Origin: JAJZQD01 sp021847735
Lineage (GTDB): Bacteria > Bacillota > Thermincolia > Thermincolales > UBA2595
DNA length: 16,491 bases
Direction: 5' to 3'
NCBI GenBank assembly: GCA_027324025.1
Contig: DAHVYW010000132.1
Span: 1 to 16,491 of the forward strand
Shown piece by piece: positions 1-8,526 of the stretch (the first letter of the stretch is position 1; each line of letters opens with the position of its first letter). Made by a program: the position numbers and the translations under genes. Below the pieces are notes generated by a model. It had not been told where the DNA came from. It saw only the letters and a program-made list of their open reading frames with translations, and made no database searches.

Positions 1-1
1 C

Positions 2-265
2 ACAGTAGAGATTTTTGGTGAAGAGTATATTATGAAGGGGGATACTACCCCGGAATATATGAAAATGCTCGCCAACTATATCGATAAAAAGATGAAACAC
101 ATTGCCTCCCGTCAACCTCAGTTGTCTGTGACAAAAATAGCTGTGCTGGCCGCCTTAAACATTGGCGATGAGCTGAGTAAATTGCAGGAAGACTACGATA
201 CCCTTGTGAAAATGAGGGGCAGTGAAAAAAAAGAGGAAAAGAAAAACGAAAAGAAACAGGCCTGA
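2..265 (+). CDS. zapA: Cell division protein ZapA (5'-truncated by window edge)
   Basis: ZapA binds FtsZ at midcell and promotes bundling of its protofilaments during Z-ring assembly. The frame is open from base 2, and reading begins with TVEIFGEEYIMKGD, the typical first strand of ZapA, so the real start lies a few codons upstream of the window. An ATG at position 32 is only an internal methionine. The visible 87 residues hold the family pattern: the N-terminal beta region, the 'PEYMKMLANYIDKKM' helix, the 'KIAVLAALNIGDEL' helix that precedes the dimerising coiled coil, and a short Lys/Glu-rich tail instead of a long coiled coil. The usual length is about 85-100 residues, so little is missing. 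In Bacillus zapA (yshA) stands just before yshB, polX and mutS2, and the same order minus yshB is found here. A stem-loop follows the stop codon. The family call is firm; the gene start is unseen. Confidence 0.88.
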   Translation, partial: TVEIFGEEYIMKGDTTPEYMKMLANYIDKKMKHIASRQPQLSVTKIAVLAALNIGDELSKLQEDYDTLVKMRGSEKKEEKKNEKKQA

Positions 266-272
266 AATCCTG

Positions 273-304
273 CCTCGCGATGTAAATCGTGGGGCTTTGT
301 TTTA
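273..304 (+). terminator. Probable intrinsic terminator after zapA
   Basis: CCTCGCGAT and ATCGTGGGG pair over nine positions (two of them G-U in RNA) around a GTAA loop, followed by CTTTGTTTT. The stem starts 8 nt after the zapA stop. The U-tract is interrupted, so termination may be partial. Confidence 0.6.
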
Positions 305-424
305 CTACAGGAAAGCATTGAAATCTAGTTGGCACTAAATTCTTAAAGATAATACAGGTACACCGGCTTGATTTGGCCGGTTTGGGGAAGATAGTTATAA
401 ACAAGGGAATTCGGGGGGCCAGGT

Positions 425-2155
425 ATGAGAAAAATCGAAAACATTGAAGTGGCCTGGATAATGGGCGAAATTGCCGATTTGCTGGAACTAAAAGGAGAAA
501 ACATATTTAAGATAAGGGCTTACCGGAAGGCCGCTAAGGTAATCGCTAACCTTGCAACCGACCTGGGAGTCCTGATTGCGGAAAACAAACTGGAAAATGT
601 CCCCGGAATAGGAAAGGCAATATCAGGAAAGATTGAAGAATTATTCGGGACTGGTAAAATAGGATACTACGAAAGTCTGAAGGAAGAGATACCCACCGGC
701 TTGCTGGAGATTATCACTATCCCCGGGGTGGGGGCGAGGATGGCCCAGGAGCTGTACCAGAGACTGGGTATTACATCATTAGACGAACTGGAAGCGGCCG
801 CCAGGGGTAGAGAAATCAGGAAACTGCCCGGTATGGGAAACAAGACTGAATTGAATATCCTGCGGGGGATAGACATGCTCAGAAGCGGGGTGAGCAGGAC
901 GACCCTGGGTATAGCGGATGCGCTGGCCGAAGCCTTTATGGGGTTTCTCCGTTCCCTGCCGGTTGTGGAGTCGGCCGGGGTAGCGGGCAGTACCAGGAGA
1001 ATGCAAGAATCTATTGGGGATATAGACCTGGTGGCGGGTTCAAGAGAACCTGACAAGGTGACGGGGCTTTTTGTCAAGCACCCCCAGGTAAAAAAAGTCC
1101 TGGCCCACGGTGATACTAAGGCCAGTATCGTTACCCTGATGGGGGTTCAGATAGACCTGATGGTAGTTGCCCCGGAGCAGTATTGGAGCGCCCTGCACCA
1201 CTTTACGGGCTCAAAGGAACATAATGTCAGGCTGCGGGAACTGGCCCATAAAAAAGGGTTGAAAATTAACGAATACGGTGTGTTTCCAAGGGAGGATAAC
1301 CAACCCCTGCCGGTGACGGGGGAAGCCGATATCTATTCTTACCTGGGCTTGCCGTATATACCACCCGAGTTAAGGGAAGACCTGGGTGAAATAGAAGCTG
1401 CCGAGGGCGGAAACCTCCCGGAGCTGGTAGAATTAGCGGACATCAAGGGAGACCTGCACATTCATTCCGATTGGAGTGACGGGGTCAGCTCCATTGAACA
1501 AATAGCAGGAAAGGCCAGTGAATTGGGGTACGAGTATGCAGCCATTACGGACCATTCCAAATCCCTGGCTATTGCCAGGGGGCTTTCCGTGGAGCGCCTG
1601 GCCGGGCAGGAAGAGTATATCAAAGCCCTAAACAAACAAACAGAGGGCCTGCGGATTCTTTCCGGCATTGAAACAGATATCCTGGCTAACGGAGACCTGG
1701 ACTACCCGGATGAGATTCTTGCCCGCAGGGACATTGTAGTGGCTTCCCTGCATTCAGGCTTCAGGCAGGATGGGGCCAAACTCACAGGGCGCGTAATTGC
1801 GGCCATGAAAAACCGGCATGTGGACATAATCGCCCACCCTACGGGCCGTTTGATTGGCCGCCGGGACCCCTACGCCATAGACATGGAGGCGGTTTTTGAG
1901 GCAGCCGCCAAATATGGCGTCGCTATGGAAATTAATTCTTCGCCTGACAGGTTGGATTTGAATGACAGGTATGCCCGCAGGGCCAGCCAGTTGGGCATCA
2001 GAATTAGTATTAACACCGATGCCCATGATACTTTCAGAATGGATGAAATGAAATACGGTGTTGCCATGGCCCGGCGAGGCTGGCTGGAAGAAGGGGATGT
2101 GGTTAACACGATGGACAGCGAAAACCTGCTGCGGTTTTTGAAAAGGCGCAGGTAA
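425..2155 (+). CDS. polX: DNA polymerase/3'-5' exonuclease PolX (family X polymerase with PHP domain)
   Basis: Family X polymerases fill short gaps in base excision repair; bacterial PolX also carries a Mn-dependent PHP exonuclease. At 576 residues this matches Bacillus PolX (about 570). In order one sees the N-terminal HhH-type region with 'NVPGIGKAISGKIEEL' and 'TIPGVGARMAQELY' (about 55-115), the palm with GSTRR near 188-192, catalytic D199xD201 in 'GDIDLV' and third carboxylate D244 in 'IDLMVV', the thumb motif 'HFTGSKEHNVRLRELA', and then the PHP domain from about 340. All PHP metal-ligand blocks are present: DLHIHSDWSDG, AITDHSKS, GIETDIL, VASLHSGF, DIIAHPTGR, MEINSSP and NTDAHDT, so both activities are expected. 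The ATG at 425 has a G-rich Shine-Dalgarno-like run (about 414-419) 5 nt upstream. Its place after zapA and before mutS2 is conserved in Firmicutes. No defect was seen. Confidence 0.96.
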   Translation: MRKIENIEVAWIMGEIADLLELKGENIFKIRAYRKAAKVIANLATDLGVLIAENKLENVPGIGKAISGKIEELFGTGKIGYYESLKEEIPTGLLEIITIPGVGARMAQELYQRLGITSLDELEAAARGREIRKLPGMGNKTELNILRGIDMLRSGVSRTTLGIADALAEAFMGFLRSLPVVESAGVAGSTRRMQESIGDIDLVAGSREPDKVTGLFVKHPQVKKVLAHGDTKASIVTLMGVQIDLMVVAPEQYWSALHHFTGSKEHNVRLRELAHKKGLKINEYGVFPREDNQPLPVTGEADIYSYLGLPYIPPELREDLGEIEAAEGGNLPELVELADIKGDLHIHSDWSDGVSSIEQIAGKASELGYEYAAITDHSKSLAIARGLSVERLAGQEEYIKALNKQTEGLRILSGIETDILANGDLDYPDEILARRDIVVASLHSGFRQDGAKLTGRVIAAMKNRHVDIIAHPTGRLIGRRDPYAIDMEAVFEAAAKYGVAMEINSSPDRLDLNDRYARRASQLGIRISINTDAHDTFRMDEMKYGVAMARRGWLEEGDVVNTMDSENLLRFLKRRR

Positions 2156-2382
2156 GACAGGGCTTCCGACCTGGGGTATTAAGGGGATAATTTGCATTAT
2201 AGAATATAATACTAAAAATGAACCAACGAAAAGGTTACCTTTTACCGAGAAAAATATTTTAAGAGTGAAAATATTCAAAGGAATTTTCCAGAATATAGAG
2301 AATAAACAACATTATTGTTTTACCACGAGCCCTCGAAATGTCTTGCGTGGTATAAACTAGATATTTAAGGAGGTTACCGGTT
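2156..2382. other. AT-rich intergenic leader with three inverted repeats before the Nif3-like gene
   Basis: No gene is seen. The stretch holds a near-perfect palindrome AAAAGGT-T-ACCTTTT at 2229-2243, an 8/8 inverted repeat AATATTTT/AAAATATT at 2253-2275, and a longer-range ACCACG/CGTGGT pair at 2322-2351, just before the AAGGAGG ribosome binding site at 2367-2373. A TATAAT lies at 2205-2210, but I could not find a convincing -35 box at 16-18 bp from it. The inner GGTTACC of the first palindrome recurs at 2372-2378, overlapping the ribosome binding site. The repeats could be a terminator-like, operator or leader RNA structure; which one is open. Confidence 0.45.
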
Positions 2383-3342
2383 TTGAAACTTAAAGCTTTC
2401 TATGATTTGGCGGTGAAGAAAGGCATTGAAAACGACCCGCGGGGCAAAAAAGAAGTTGACAAAATACTAAAAAAGGCGAAGAAGTCATTAGCGGAAATGA
2501 AAGAAATTGAGAAAAAGGAATTTGACCGGGAAAAACTGATTAATCCTTACAGTGACACCCGAATTCTTTTCGGTGAGCCTGCGGGGGAAATTAAAACGGT
2601 CCTGGCCGGAATAGATATTGAGGTAGGGGAGATACTGATGGCTGACCGCCTGCGGGAAAAAGGCCGGCAGATTGACCTGGTCCTGGCACATCACCCGGAA
2701 GGCAAAGCCCTGGCCGAATTGTATGAAGTTATGAATATGCAGTCCGAGATTATGGAGTTATTCGGAGTGCCTATTAATGTTGCCGAGGGCCTGATGACTT
2801 CCCGGATAAGTGAGGTAAAGAGGGGCCTGATGCCCCTGAACCACAATAAGGCCGTTGATGCTGCGAGGATAATTGATATTCCGCTGATGTGCGTTCACAC
2901 TCCGGCTGACAATATGGTGACCACCTTCCTGCAAAACCTAATTGATAAAAAGGGGGCAGATACAGTAGGTGATATCATCGACATCCTGAAGGAACTTCCA
3001 GAGTATACAGAGGCGGTGAAAATAGGGGCCGGACCGGCAATAGTTGTCGGTGATAGAGAACGTAAGGCCGGCAAGGTCATGGTCGACATGACCGGCGGGA
3101 CCGGTGGTTCGGAGGATGCCTTTGCCAAGCTGTCCCAAGCCGGGGTTGGAACTATTATCGGAATGCATATCGGGGAAAAACACCGTAAAGAAGCCGAAAA
3201 GAATCACATCAATGTAATCATAGCCGGCCATATTGCCAGCGATTCACTGGGAATGAACCTGATCCTGGACGAGGTGGCCAAAGAGGGTATTGAAATCATC
3301 ACCTGTTCCGGGCTAACCAGGTTTTCCAGGGTAAAGGCTTAA
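2383..3342 (+). CDS. Nif3-like / DUF34 family metal-binding protein (NGG1p-interacting factor 3 type)
   Basis: A 319-residue cytosolic protein of the Nif3 (DUF34, COG0327-like) family. The biochemical role of the family is not settled; members bind two divalent metals in a conserved His/Asp/Glu site, and some are linked to GTP cyclohydrolase I. Visible family marks are H103-H104-P-E-G, which corresponds to the metal-binding HHP block, 'CVHTPADN' with H172 and D176, and a C-terminal 'GHIASDSLGMN' with H283 and D287. The first 60 residues are a charged, Lys/Glu-rich helical extension that ordinary Nif3 proteins lack, as seen in a clostridial subgroup. The start is TTG at 2383, chosen because AAGGAGG at 2367-2373 sits 9 nt before it. 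The gene stands alone: an inverted-repeat-rich leader precedes it and a terminator follows. The family assignment is fairly secure, the function is not. Confidence 0.82.
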   Translation: MKLKAFYDLAVKKGIENDPRGKKEVDKILKKAKKSLAEMKEIEKKEFDREKLINPYSDTRILFGEPAGEIKTVLAGIDIEVGEILMADRLREKGRQIDLVLAHHPEGKALAELYEVMNMQSEIMELFGVPINVAEGLMTSRISEVKRGLMPLNHNKAVDAARIIDIPLMCVHTPADNMVTTFLQNLIDKKGADTVGDIIDILKELPEYTEAVKIGAGPAIVVGDRERKAGKVMVDMTGGTGGSEDAFAKLSQAGVGTIIGMHIGEKHRKEAEKNHINVIIAGHIASDSLGMNLILDEVAKEGIEIITCSGLTRFSRVKA

Positions 3343-3385
3343 TTGATAACGTCTGAAAAGAATTTTGACAGACGGTAAGGGTCGG

Positions 3386-3442
3386 AGGGTCTGGCGTCAG
3401 CCGGACCCTTCCTAATTTGGGGCTTTGCTAACAGGCCCCAAA
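3386..3442 (+). terminator. Tandem stem-loops after the Nif3-like gene
   Basis: The first stem pairs AGGGTCTGGC (3386-3395) with GCCGGACCCT (3400-3409) around GTCA, with one G-U pair. The second pairs TTTGGGGC (3416-3423) perfectly with GCCCCAAA (3435-3442). The run after the first stem is short (TCCTAATTT), so it is a moderate terminator. The second stem overlaps the -35 region of the next candidate promoter. Confidence 0.55.
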
Positions 3443-3454
3443 CCCTGATATAAT
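3425..3454 (+). promoter_or_regulatory. Candidate sigma-A promoter for the U32 peptidase gene
   Basis: TTGCTA at 3425-3430, an 18-bp spacer and a perfect TATAAT at 3449-3454, placed 79 bp before the start codon. The -35 box is only 4/6, and it lies in the loop of the preceding inverted repeat. Confidence 0.5.
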
Positions 3455-3481
3455 GAAGGTATTATTACCACACGGCTTACA

Positions 3482-3510
3482 GCCGGCTGCAGCGGAAGGC
3501 CGCAGCCGGC
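3482..3510 (+). promoter_or_regulatory. GC-rich hairpin in the 5' leader of the U32 gene
   Basis: GCCGGCTGC (3482-3490) pairs perfectly with GCAGCCGGC (3502-3510). An alternative inner stem GCGG/CCGC is also possible. The hairpin ends 10 nt before the GGAGG ribosome binding site at 3521-3525 and lies downstream of the candidate promoter, so it would be in the mRNA leader. No U-tract follows. It could influence mRNA stability or translation; that role is inferred. Confidence 0.45.
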
Positions 3511-3532
3511 AGACAATCTTGGAGGTAGAGTC

Positions 3533-6121
3533 ATGAATATTCCCGAACTTCTGGCTCCCGTAGGCAGTAAAGAGGCCTTGACAGCCGCAGTGCAAAACGG
3601 GGCAGATGCTGTTTACCTGGGTGGAAAAATGTTTAGTGCCAGGCAATACGCCAATAATTTTGACCGGGACGAAATGCGTGAAGCTATAGAATATGCTCAT
3701 CTCAGGGGGGTTAAGGTATATGTGACCGTTAACACTTTACTGGCCGACAGTGAATTCACCGGAGCGGTTGAGTATCTCCGGTTCCTTTATGAATCCGGGG
3801 CAGACGCAATAATCGTTCAGGACCTGGGTATTGCCAGGGTGGCCCGTGTATTGCTGCCTGAGCTCACCCTGCATGCCAGTACCCAGATGACGGTCCACAA
3901 CAGCGCCGGCGCAGAAGCTTTAAAGAGTCATGGGTTTGCCAGGGTAGTCCTGGCCCGGGAACTCACCCTTGAGGAAACAACAGAGATTAAGAGAAAGACT
4001 GGTACGGAAACTGAGGTTTTTGTCCATGGGGCCCTTTGTGTGTGTTATTCCGGCCAGTGTTTAATGAGCAGTATGATAGGCGGGCGGAGCGGCAACCGGG
4101 GCAGGTGCGCCCAGCCGTGCCGAATGGAATATACTCTGGTTGACGAAAAGGGGGCTGCCCTTGTTGAACCAGGTCAGGTGGGCAGCCATTTGCTCAGCCC
4201 GATGGACCTGAACATGATTAAACATATACCTGAGCTCTCTGAAGCGGGAATCAGTTCTTTAAAAATAGAAGGCCGCATGAAAAGGCCGGAGTATGTAGCC
4301 ATAGTAACCAGGATATACCGGACGGCCTTAGACCGGTACAGGCAGTCACCCCGGGACTACGCTGTGGACGAAAAGGAATTAAAAGACCTGGCTCAGATTT
4401 TCAACCGCGGCTTTACAACAGGTTATTTTTTCGGCAAACCCGGCCGGGATATGATGAGTTACAAGCGCCCCAACAACCGGGGACTGCGCTTGGGCAGGGT
4501 AACGGGGACGGACCGGGAACAGGGGTTGGTAGAGGTCCTGCTGGAAGACGACCTGCGCCAGGGTGACGGAATCGAGTTCTGGGTCACCGAAGGCGGCAGG
4601 CGGGGAATAGTGGTTAACCGCATCCTTTTGGAGGGTAAACAAGTTAATGGGGTTTCCGCCGGGCAAAAAGCGTGGATCCCCGCGGAAGGGAAAATAAGGC
4701 CTGGTGACAGGGTCTTTAAAACCAATGACGCAGAACTTATGGCTCGGGCCGAAGAAAGCTACAGTTCTTCCCGTGAATTAAAGAAAATTCCCCTGCATTT
4801 CAGGGTTTCCGCCCATATAGGAGAGCCTTTTGAAATCACAGTTTCAGACAGCGAGGGGCACAACGGTTCCGCCAAGAGCGGCTTTTTGGGGCAAGAAGCG
4901 TTAAACAAGCCCCTGACCGAAGAGGCACTTCGCAAACAGCTGGATAGGCTTGGCAACACACCTTTTTCAGTAGGCCGGCTGGATACAGATATTGACGGCA
5001 ATGTGATGGTACCTGTCAGCGAAATCAATGAGACCCGGCGCAGCGCTATAGATGGACTGGCGGCGGCAAGGGTTGCCTCAGCCGGGCCCAGCGTCCCGGT
5101 AGACAAAGATTTTGCAAAGAATGCCGAACAGGTATTGTATGAAATAACAACCCCCCCGGCAGGCGAAACCGGCAGAGGAAAAAGCAGACAATACGTCCCG
5201 CAGGCCATTCTACCAGTTAAAACGGAACTTTCTGTCCGGACCGACAGGCTGGAAATTCTGGAGGCAGTGGCTCAAAGCGGGGCTGAAGTCGTTTATTTCG
5301 GTGGGGCAAACCTACAGAACCGGGCGGAAACTGTCAGGGAAATGGGGCAGGCCCTCAGCTTTTGCCACGACAATGGCGTCAAACTGGTCATTTGCCCACC
5401 GAGGATTATGCGGGACCGGGATATGCCCTATGTCGATCCACAGTTGGAATTTGCCCAATCTCACGGGATTCCCGTCCTGGCGGCTAACCTGGGCGTTTTG
5501 ACTCTGGCGGTCGAGAGGCAGGTGGCGGAAGTCTATGCGGACTACCCGCTGAATATCTATAACTCCCAAGCTCTTAAATGGCTGGAGGAGAATTACCGGA
5601 TAGCACGGGCCACAATTTCGCCGGAACTTACCCTGGAACAGATTGCCGGGATATCGGCAGGGGCCGCTGTCCCGCTGGAAGCCTTGGTGCAGGGCCACCT
5701 GCCCTTAATGGTAACCGAGTACTGCCCACAGGGATGCCTTTTGGGTGGACTGTCAGAATCTTCCGGGTGCAAACGGCCCTGCAAGGTTTCCCGGGGAGTT
5801 GGCCTGAAAGACCGCCTGGGGCTGGTCTTCCCGGTTACCCAGGACGAATTCTGCCGCGCGTATGTCCATAATGCCAAGGAATTAAGCATGATTGAGGATA
5901 TATATCCGATATGTAAAGCAGGAATATCCCGGTTTAGGATTGAAACCTCTATCGAGGACCGGGACAGGGTGGTGGCTGTTGTACGCAGCTGGCGCCGGGA
6001 ACTTGACAGGTTTGCCAGAGACCCCGAGGGTTACCGGCCTGAGCCTGACGCTAAGGAGAAATTTACTGTCATGAGCCCCGCAGGGTTGACCAAGGGGCAT
6101 TATTACCGCGGTGTTGAATAG
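3533..6121 (+). CDS. U32 family peptidase-like protein, long two-module form (RlhA/YdcP type, with DUF3656-like middle)
   Basis: Although named peptidases, long U32 proteins are now linked to RNA modification: E. coli RlhA is needed for 5-hydroxycytidine at 23S rRNA C2501, and TrhP for tRNA hydroxylation. This 862-residue protein begins with the classic 'ELLAPVGSKEALTAAVQNGADAVYLGG' block and 'FSARQYANNF'. Cysteines C169, C171, C176, C192 and C196 stand in 'HGALCVCYSGQCLMSS' and 'GRCAQPCR', and the family signature 'LKIEGRMKRPEYVAIV' is near 242-256. A middle domain of about 390-540 fits DUF3656. From about 565 a second, divergent U32-like barrel starts ('ILEAVAQSGAEVVYFGG') with its own cluster C731, C735, C746, C750. 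The ATG at 3533 has GGAGG 7 nt upstream. MutS2 follows after 18 bp, so the two are probably co-transcribed. The rRNA substrate is inferred from RlhA similarity; the family call is firm. Confidence 0.9.
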   Translation: MNIPELLAPVGSKEALTAAVQNGADAVYLGGKMFSARQYANNFDRDEMREAIEYAHLRGVKVYVTVNTLLADSEFTGAVEYLRFLYESGADAIIVQDLGIARVARVLLPELTLHASTQMTVHNSAGAEALKSHGFARVVLARELTLEETTEIKRKTGTETEVFVHGALCVCYSGQCLMSSMIGGRSGNRGRCAQPCRMEYTLVDEKGAALVEPGQVGSHLLSPMDLNMIKHIPELSEAGISSLKIEGRMKRPEYVAIVTRIYRTALDRYRQSPRDYAVDEKELKDLAQIFNRGFTTGYFFGKPGRDMMSYKRPNNRGLRLGRVTGTDREQGLVEVLLEDDLRQGDGIEFWVTEGGRRGIVVNRILLEGKQVNGVSAGQKAWIPAEGKIRPGDRVFKTNDAELMARAEESYSSSRELKKIPLHFRVSAHIGEPFEITVSDSEGHNGSAKSGFLGQEALNKPLTEEALRKQLDRLGNTPFSVGRLDTDIDGNVMVPVSEINETRRSAIDGLAAARVASAGPSVPVDKDFAKNAEQVLYEITTPPAGETGRGKSRQYVPQAILPVKTELSVRTDRLEILEAVAQSGAEVVYFGGANLQNRAETVREMGQALSFCHDNGVKLVICPPRIMRDRDMPYVDPQLEFAQSHGIPVLAANLGVLTLAVERQVAEVYADYPLNIYNSQALKWLEENYRIARATISPELTLEQIAGISAGAAVPLEALVQGHLPLMVTEYCPQGCLLGGLSESSGCKRPCKVSRGVGLKDRLGLVFPVTQDEFCRAYVHNAKELSMIEDIYPICKAGISRFRIETSIEDRDRVVAVVRSWRRELDRFARDPEGYRPEPDAKEKFTVMSPAGLTKGHYYRGVE

Positions 6122-6139
6122 AGAGGTAGAAATAAACTA

Positions 6140-8488
6140 ATGGACCAGCAAAATTTAAACAGACTGGAATATCATAAAATTGTTGCCCTGCTGCAGGAGT
6201 GCACTACTTTTGGCATCAGCCGGGAAAAAGCCGGTGAACTTTGGCCAATAACAGACTTTTCCGCAATTCTGCGGGCCCAGCAGGAGACCACAGAGGCCAA
6301 GAAAGTGCTAAGGTGCGAACCGGACTTACCTCTTGGCGGAATGCGGGACATCAGGAAACTGCTGCACAAAACAGTGGTTGGTGGGATTTTGGAGCCTTCT
6401 GAACTGCTTCAGGTTGGGGATATGCTTTTTGCCATGAGACGGCTAAAGATTTTTATCAGGGACAAGGCCTCAAATTACCCGATTATTGCGGAACTGGCAA
6501 CCGGGCTTTGCGCCCTGAGGGAACTGGAAGACCGGATTAAGGAAAGTATTGAGCCAGGAGGGGAAGTTGCCGACAAGGCTTCACCTGAACTTCGCAGGCT
6601 GCGGGGCAGGATACGGGATTTGCAGGCCGGATTAAAAGAAAAGCTGGATTCCATAATCCGCTCTGCGGAGTTTCAGAAATACCTGCAGGAACCTATTGTC
6701 ACGATGCGGGGTGACAGGTATGTTGTCCCTGTCAAACAGGAATACCGGGGGCAGTTTTCCGGCATTATTCATGACCAGTCAGCCAGTGGGGCTACGTTGT
6801 TCATTGAGCCCATGGCTGCCGTTGAAAAGAACAACGAGCTGCGCCAGGCAATGGTTTTGGAGAAACAGGAAATAATCAGGATTTTGGCAATGCTGACAAA
6901 CCAGGTAAGAGAGTACTGTGACGAGATTGGCGAGGGTGTTGATACCGCCGGGGATATTGATTTTATTATGGCCAAAGGCAAACTTAGTCAACAAATGGAC
7001 GGGGGTCAGCCGATAATCAGCGAAAATCAGCGGATTAATTTTGCCGGAGCCAGGCACCCTTTGATAAAAGGTACAGCTGTGCCGATAAACGTGAGGCTGG
7101 GCGCTGATTTTGGGATACTCGTCATCACCGGGCCCAACACCGGCGGAAAGACAGTGGCCTTGAAAACTGTGGGTTTACTGGTTCTGATGGCGCAGTCCGG
7201 TCTTCATATCCCGGCTGACAGTGGGTCAGAAACGGGGGTATTCCGCAGGGTTTTTGCAGATATTGGTGACGAGCAGTCAATTGAGCAGTCTTTGAGCACC
7301 TTCTCCTCACATATGAATAACATTATAAATATTTTAAAAGAAGTTGATGGCAAAGCCCTCGTTTTACTGGACGAACTGGGAGCCGGCACGGATCCTACCG
7401 AAGGTGCGGCCTTGGCTATGGCTATTCTGGACAGTCTGGAAAATAAACAGGTCAGGACGATAGCGACAACTCACTACAGTGAACTGAAAGCCTACGCCTT
7501 TAACAGGCCTGGGGTCGAAAACGCCTCGGTAGAGTTCGATATAAATACGCTGAGGCCCACCTACCGGCTTAATATCGGGCAGCCTGGCAGCAGCAGCGCC
7601 TTTGATATCGCCGGACGGCTGGGACTTTCCGAAGATATCATCAGTAATGCCAGGCAGTCCCTTTCCGGAGATGATATTAAAGTTACTGAATTAATCAGGG
7701 AACTGGAGGATAACCGGAGAACAAGTGAAATTGAACGGGGTGAAGCGGTCCGGCTAAAAAAAGAACTGCAGAAGCTAAAGGAAGAATATGAACTGAAAAT
7801 AAGTCAGCTGGCTGGAAAACGCATAGAAGTCATGGAGAAGGCCAGACAGGAGGCGGGCCAACTCCTGCGCAAATCGAGGTTGGAGGCAGATGCCCTCATC
7901 GATGAGATCAAGGGGGCCAAAGCGTCTGGCGCCGGACAACAGGCCCTGACCCTTGCCCATAACGCCCGGAGCCGCTTAAGAAAGCTCCGGTGTGATGACG
8001 AGACCTCCAGTGAAAACATAGCCGAAGGTGAGGCGCCAAAAAGCGTCAAACCGGGGCAGGAGGTTTTCCTGCCCCGGTATAACCAGCAGGGGTATACCTT
8101 ATCTGCTGAGGATAGTAACGGGACGGTTTTGGTCCAGGTAGGGGTAATGAAACTAACCCTCCCCCTCTCAGAATTGAGACTTCAAAAGTCCCAGCAGATT
8201 ATCGAAACCGGCGGGCCCGGGATAATGACCGGTAAAGCCCGGGAAATCAGCATGGAAATAGATTTGCGAGGGATGACTGTTGACGAGGCAGTAGAAGCGG
8301 TGGAAAAATACCTGGATGACGCTTACCTGGCCGGGCTGCCCAAGGCATGCCTGATTCACGGTAAGGGTACGGGAGCTCTGCGCACGGCTATAACTGAACT
8401 GCTGACCGGGCACCGCTTTGTAAAAGACCACCGGCTGGGCCGGTACGGCGAAGGTGGGATTGGCGTAACAGTGGTAGAGCTTAAGTAA
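6140..8488 (+). CDS. mutS2: Endonuclease MutS2 (MutS paralogue with Smr domain; RqcU-like)
   Basis: MutS2 is not a mismatch repair protein. It is an ABC-type ATPase dimer with a C-terminal Smr nuclease domain, implicated in suppressing recombination and, in Bacillus subtilis, in rescuing collided ribosomes. The 782 residues match the family length. Seen in order: the N-terminal lever/clamp region with 'DRYVVPVKQEYRGQFSGIIHDQSASG', Walker A G331PNTGGKT338, 'STFSSHM', Walker B 'LVLLDELGAGTDP' with D411-E412, a charged coiled coil at about 515-600, a KOW-like segment near 640-690, and the Smr domain with D708LRG and H740GKGTGALR. All catalytic motifs look intact. The start ATG at 6140 lies 18 nt after the U32 stop, with a weak AGAGAGG-like site at about 6120-6126; coupling with U32 is likely. 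Placement near polX and zapA agrees with the Bacillus order. Confidence 0.96.
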   Translation: MDQQNLNRLEYHKIVALLQECTTFGISREKAGELWPITDFSAILRAQQETTEAKKVLRCEPDLPLGGMRDIRKLLHKTVVGGILEPSELLQVGDMLFAMRRLKIFIRDKASNYPIIAELATGLCALRELEDRIKESIEPGGEVADKASPELRRLRGRIRDLQAGLKEKLDSIIRSAEFQKYLQEPIVTMRGDRYVVPVKQEYRGQFSGIIHDQSASGATLFIEPMAAVEKNNELRQAMVLEKQEIIRILAMLTNQVREYCDEIGEGVDTAGDIDFIMAKGKLSQQMDGGQPIISENQRINFAGARHPLIKGTAVPINVRLGADFGILVITGPNTGGKTVALKTVGLLVLMAQSGLHIPADSGSETGVFRRVFADIGDEQSIEQSLSTFSSHMNNIINILKEVDGKALVLLDELGAGTDPTEGAALAMAILDSLENKQVRTIATTHYSELKAYAFNRPGVENASVEFDINTLRPTYRLNIGQPGSSSAFDIAGRLGLSEDIISNARQSLSGDDIKVTELIRELEDNRRTSEIERGEAVRLKKELQKLKEEYELKISQLAGKRIEVMEKARQEAGQLLRKSRLEADALIDEIKGAKASGAGQQALTLAHNARSRLRKLRCDDETSSENIAEGEAPKSVKPGQEVFLPRYNQQGYTLSAEDSNGTVLVQVGVMKLTLPLSELRLQKSQQIIETGGPGIMTGKAREISMEIDLRGMTVDEAVEAVEKYLDDAYLAGLPKACLIHGKGTGALRTAITELLTGHRFVKDHRLGRYGEGGIGVTVVELK

Positions 8489-8497
8489 GAAAAGGTT

Positions 8498-8524
8498 GGT
8501 TTGCTGCGCAAACCTTCTGATTTA
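8498..8524 (+). terminator. Possible weak terminator after mutS2
   Basis: GGTTTGC (8498-8504) and GCAAACC (8508-8514) form a perfect 7-bp stem with a 3-nt loop, 9 nt after the mutS2 stop. It is followed by TTCTGATTTA, a poor U-tract, so it may only reduce read-through into the repeat and the DUF2148 gene. Confidence 0.45.
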
Positions 8525-8526
8525 AT

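Noticed and set aside
329..345. TTGGCAC followed by TTCTTA, resembling a sigma-54 promoter upstream of polX
   Set aside because: The -12 element lacks the required GC at 10 bases after GG, and polX is not a typical sigma-54 target.
1754..2278. 174-codon antisense frame over the polX PHP domain
   Set aside because: The sense strand encodes all conserved PHP motifs; the antisense frame has no recognisable features.
4759..5208. 149-codon antisense frame inside the U32 gene
   Set aside because: It is a shadow of a well-supported coding frame, without family similarity or start signals.
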